64,000 nucleotides of DNA. Source: Sandaracinus amylolyticus. GTDB lineage: Bacteria; Myxococcota_A; Polyangia; Polyangiales; Sandaracinaceae. Position 1 is the stretch's first letter, and each line of letters starts with the position of its first letter. The notes below the pieces were generated by a model. The model had not been told where the DNA came from, did not search any database, and was given only the letters and a program-made list of their open reading frames with translations. Location of the stretch: the NCBI RefSeq assembly GCF_000737325.1, contig NZ_CP011125.1, forward strand, positions 4,340,001-4,404,000. Reading direction: 5' to 3'. Made by a program: the position numbers and the translations under genes. Shown here in pieces: positions 63,764 through 64,000 of this stretch.

Positions 63764-64000
63764 TCAGAGCCCCGAGCTCTTCAGCGATGCGTCGGCCTCG
63801 GGCGTGCGCGGCAGGTGGATGCCGCACTCCTTCTTGCTGCCGAGGTAACGCCCGTCGCGCTCGTCCTGATCGAGCGTCGTCGGCGAGGTCGAGTGCACGT
63901 CGCCGATCGACCGGTAGCCGTAGTGGAAGAGCGGGTGGTACGGCAGGTCGTGCTCGACCATGTAGCGCTTCACGTCGTCGCGCGACCACGTGAGGATCGG
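63764..64000 (-). CDS. cysH: Phosphoadenosine/adenosine phosphosulfate reductase, C-terminal part
   Basis: The minus strand encodes the last 78 residues of a CysH-type reductase, cut by the window edge. The fragment reads ILTWSRDDVKRYMVEHDLPY, HPLFHYGYRSIGDVHST, SPTTLDQDERDGRY and then the catalytic KKECGIHLP, whose Cys attacks PAPS or APS to release sulfite. The iron-sulfur Cys pairs of the APS-type enzyme would lie outside the fragment, so PAPS or APS specificity cannot be decided. It extends beyond 64000. It terminates right next to the tRNA-like gene. Confidence 0.9.
   Translation of the reverse strand, partial: PILTWSRDDVKRYMVEHDLPYHPLFHYGYRSIGDVHSTSPTTLDQDERDGRYLGSKKECGIHLPRTPEADASLKSSGL

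Overview
The window looks like a chromosomal segment of a very GC-rich, gene-dense soil myxobacterium (Myxococcota, Polyangia; a Sandaracinus-like organism is my best guess). The reasons are strong G/C bias at third codon positions, about a dozen lipoproteins whose Cys is followed by Asp/Ala/Gly-rich linkers, two Hanks-type Ser/Thr kinases, an FHA plus sigma-54 activator, a PrkA kinase, TSP3-OmpA proteins, and frequent GTG/TTG starts with ATGA/TGATG overlaps. The species is inferred from gene content; no rRNA or ribosomal-protein marker is present. I see no insertion sequence, prophage or CRISPR array.

Layout. 0-7 kb: a divergent lipoprotein pair, PrkA, a small unknown, an MBL hydrolase with a CTG start, pdxJ, the NAD(P)HX-repair enzyme and a convergent ECF sigma factor. 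7-17 kb: lamin-tail and alpha/beta-hydrolase lipoproteins, a rhodanese-MoeB fusion, a Uma2-like nuclease, an SGNH hydrolase, a degenerate GGDEF protein and a second lamin-tail lipoprotein. 17-25.5 kb: thiD, a LysM-M23 lipoprotein, two small membrane proteins, a GH81 beta-1,3-glucanase lipoprotein and a diheme cytochrome c lipoprotein. 25.5-33 kb: a signalling block with a Ser/Thr kinase, an RCC1-repeat lipoprotein, a TPR protein, an FHA/sigma-54 activator, a second Ser/Thr kinase and a lipid-kinase-like protein. 33-39 kb: crotonase, SDR, a 20-bp repeat array, then parC-parE. 39.5-47 kb: TSP3-OmpA and Cys-rich lipoprotein, EF-hand protein with SDR, a ParA with two zinc-finger-like modules plus a ribbon-helix-helix partner, and an esterase lipoprotein. 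47-52.6 kb: an operon hutU-hutI-orf-lspA, a 41-bp repeat array and a fatty-acid desaturase. 52.7-58.9 kb: proA, rsfS, rlmH, comF-like, a TetR/hydrolase pair, an FG-GAP-like lipoprotein, smpB and a small PilZ-like gene. 59-64 kb: thrC, a glycosyltransferase, an unknown, astB, a tRNA-like RNA gene interrupted by a structured insert, and the C-terminal end of cysH.

How the genes fit together. Housekeeping and biosynthetic genes (pdxJ, thiD, moeB, proA, thrC, parC/parE, rsfS-rlmH, smpB) alternate with catabolic ones (hutU/hutI for histidine, astB for arginine, GH81 for beta-1,3-glucan) and with a large secreted-lipoprotein complement that depends on the lspA encoded here. The signalling block probably couples FHA-sensed phosphorylation to sigma-54 transcription of the divergent TPR/RCC1 genes. 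The most unusual items are the double zinc-finger ParA with its RHH partner, the interrupted tRNA-like gene, two unrelated intergenic tandem arrays (20 bp, partly inverted; 41-42 bp, eight units), a nested 88-nt inverted repeat between convergent signalling genes, and a TetR-type palindrome recurring 2.6 kb from its presumed promoter.
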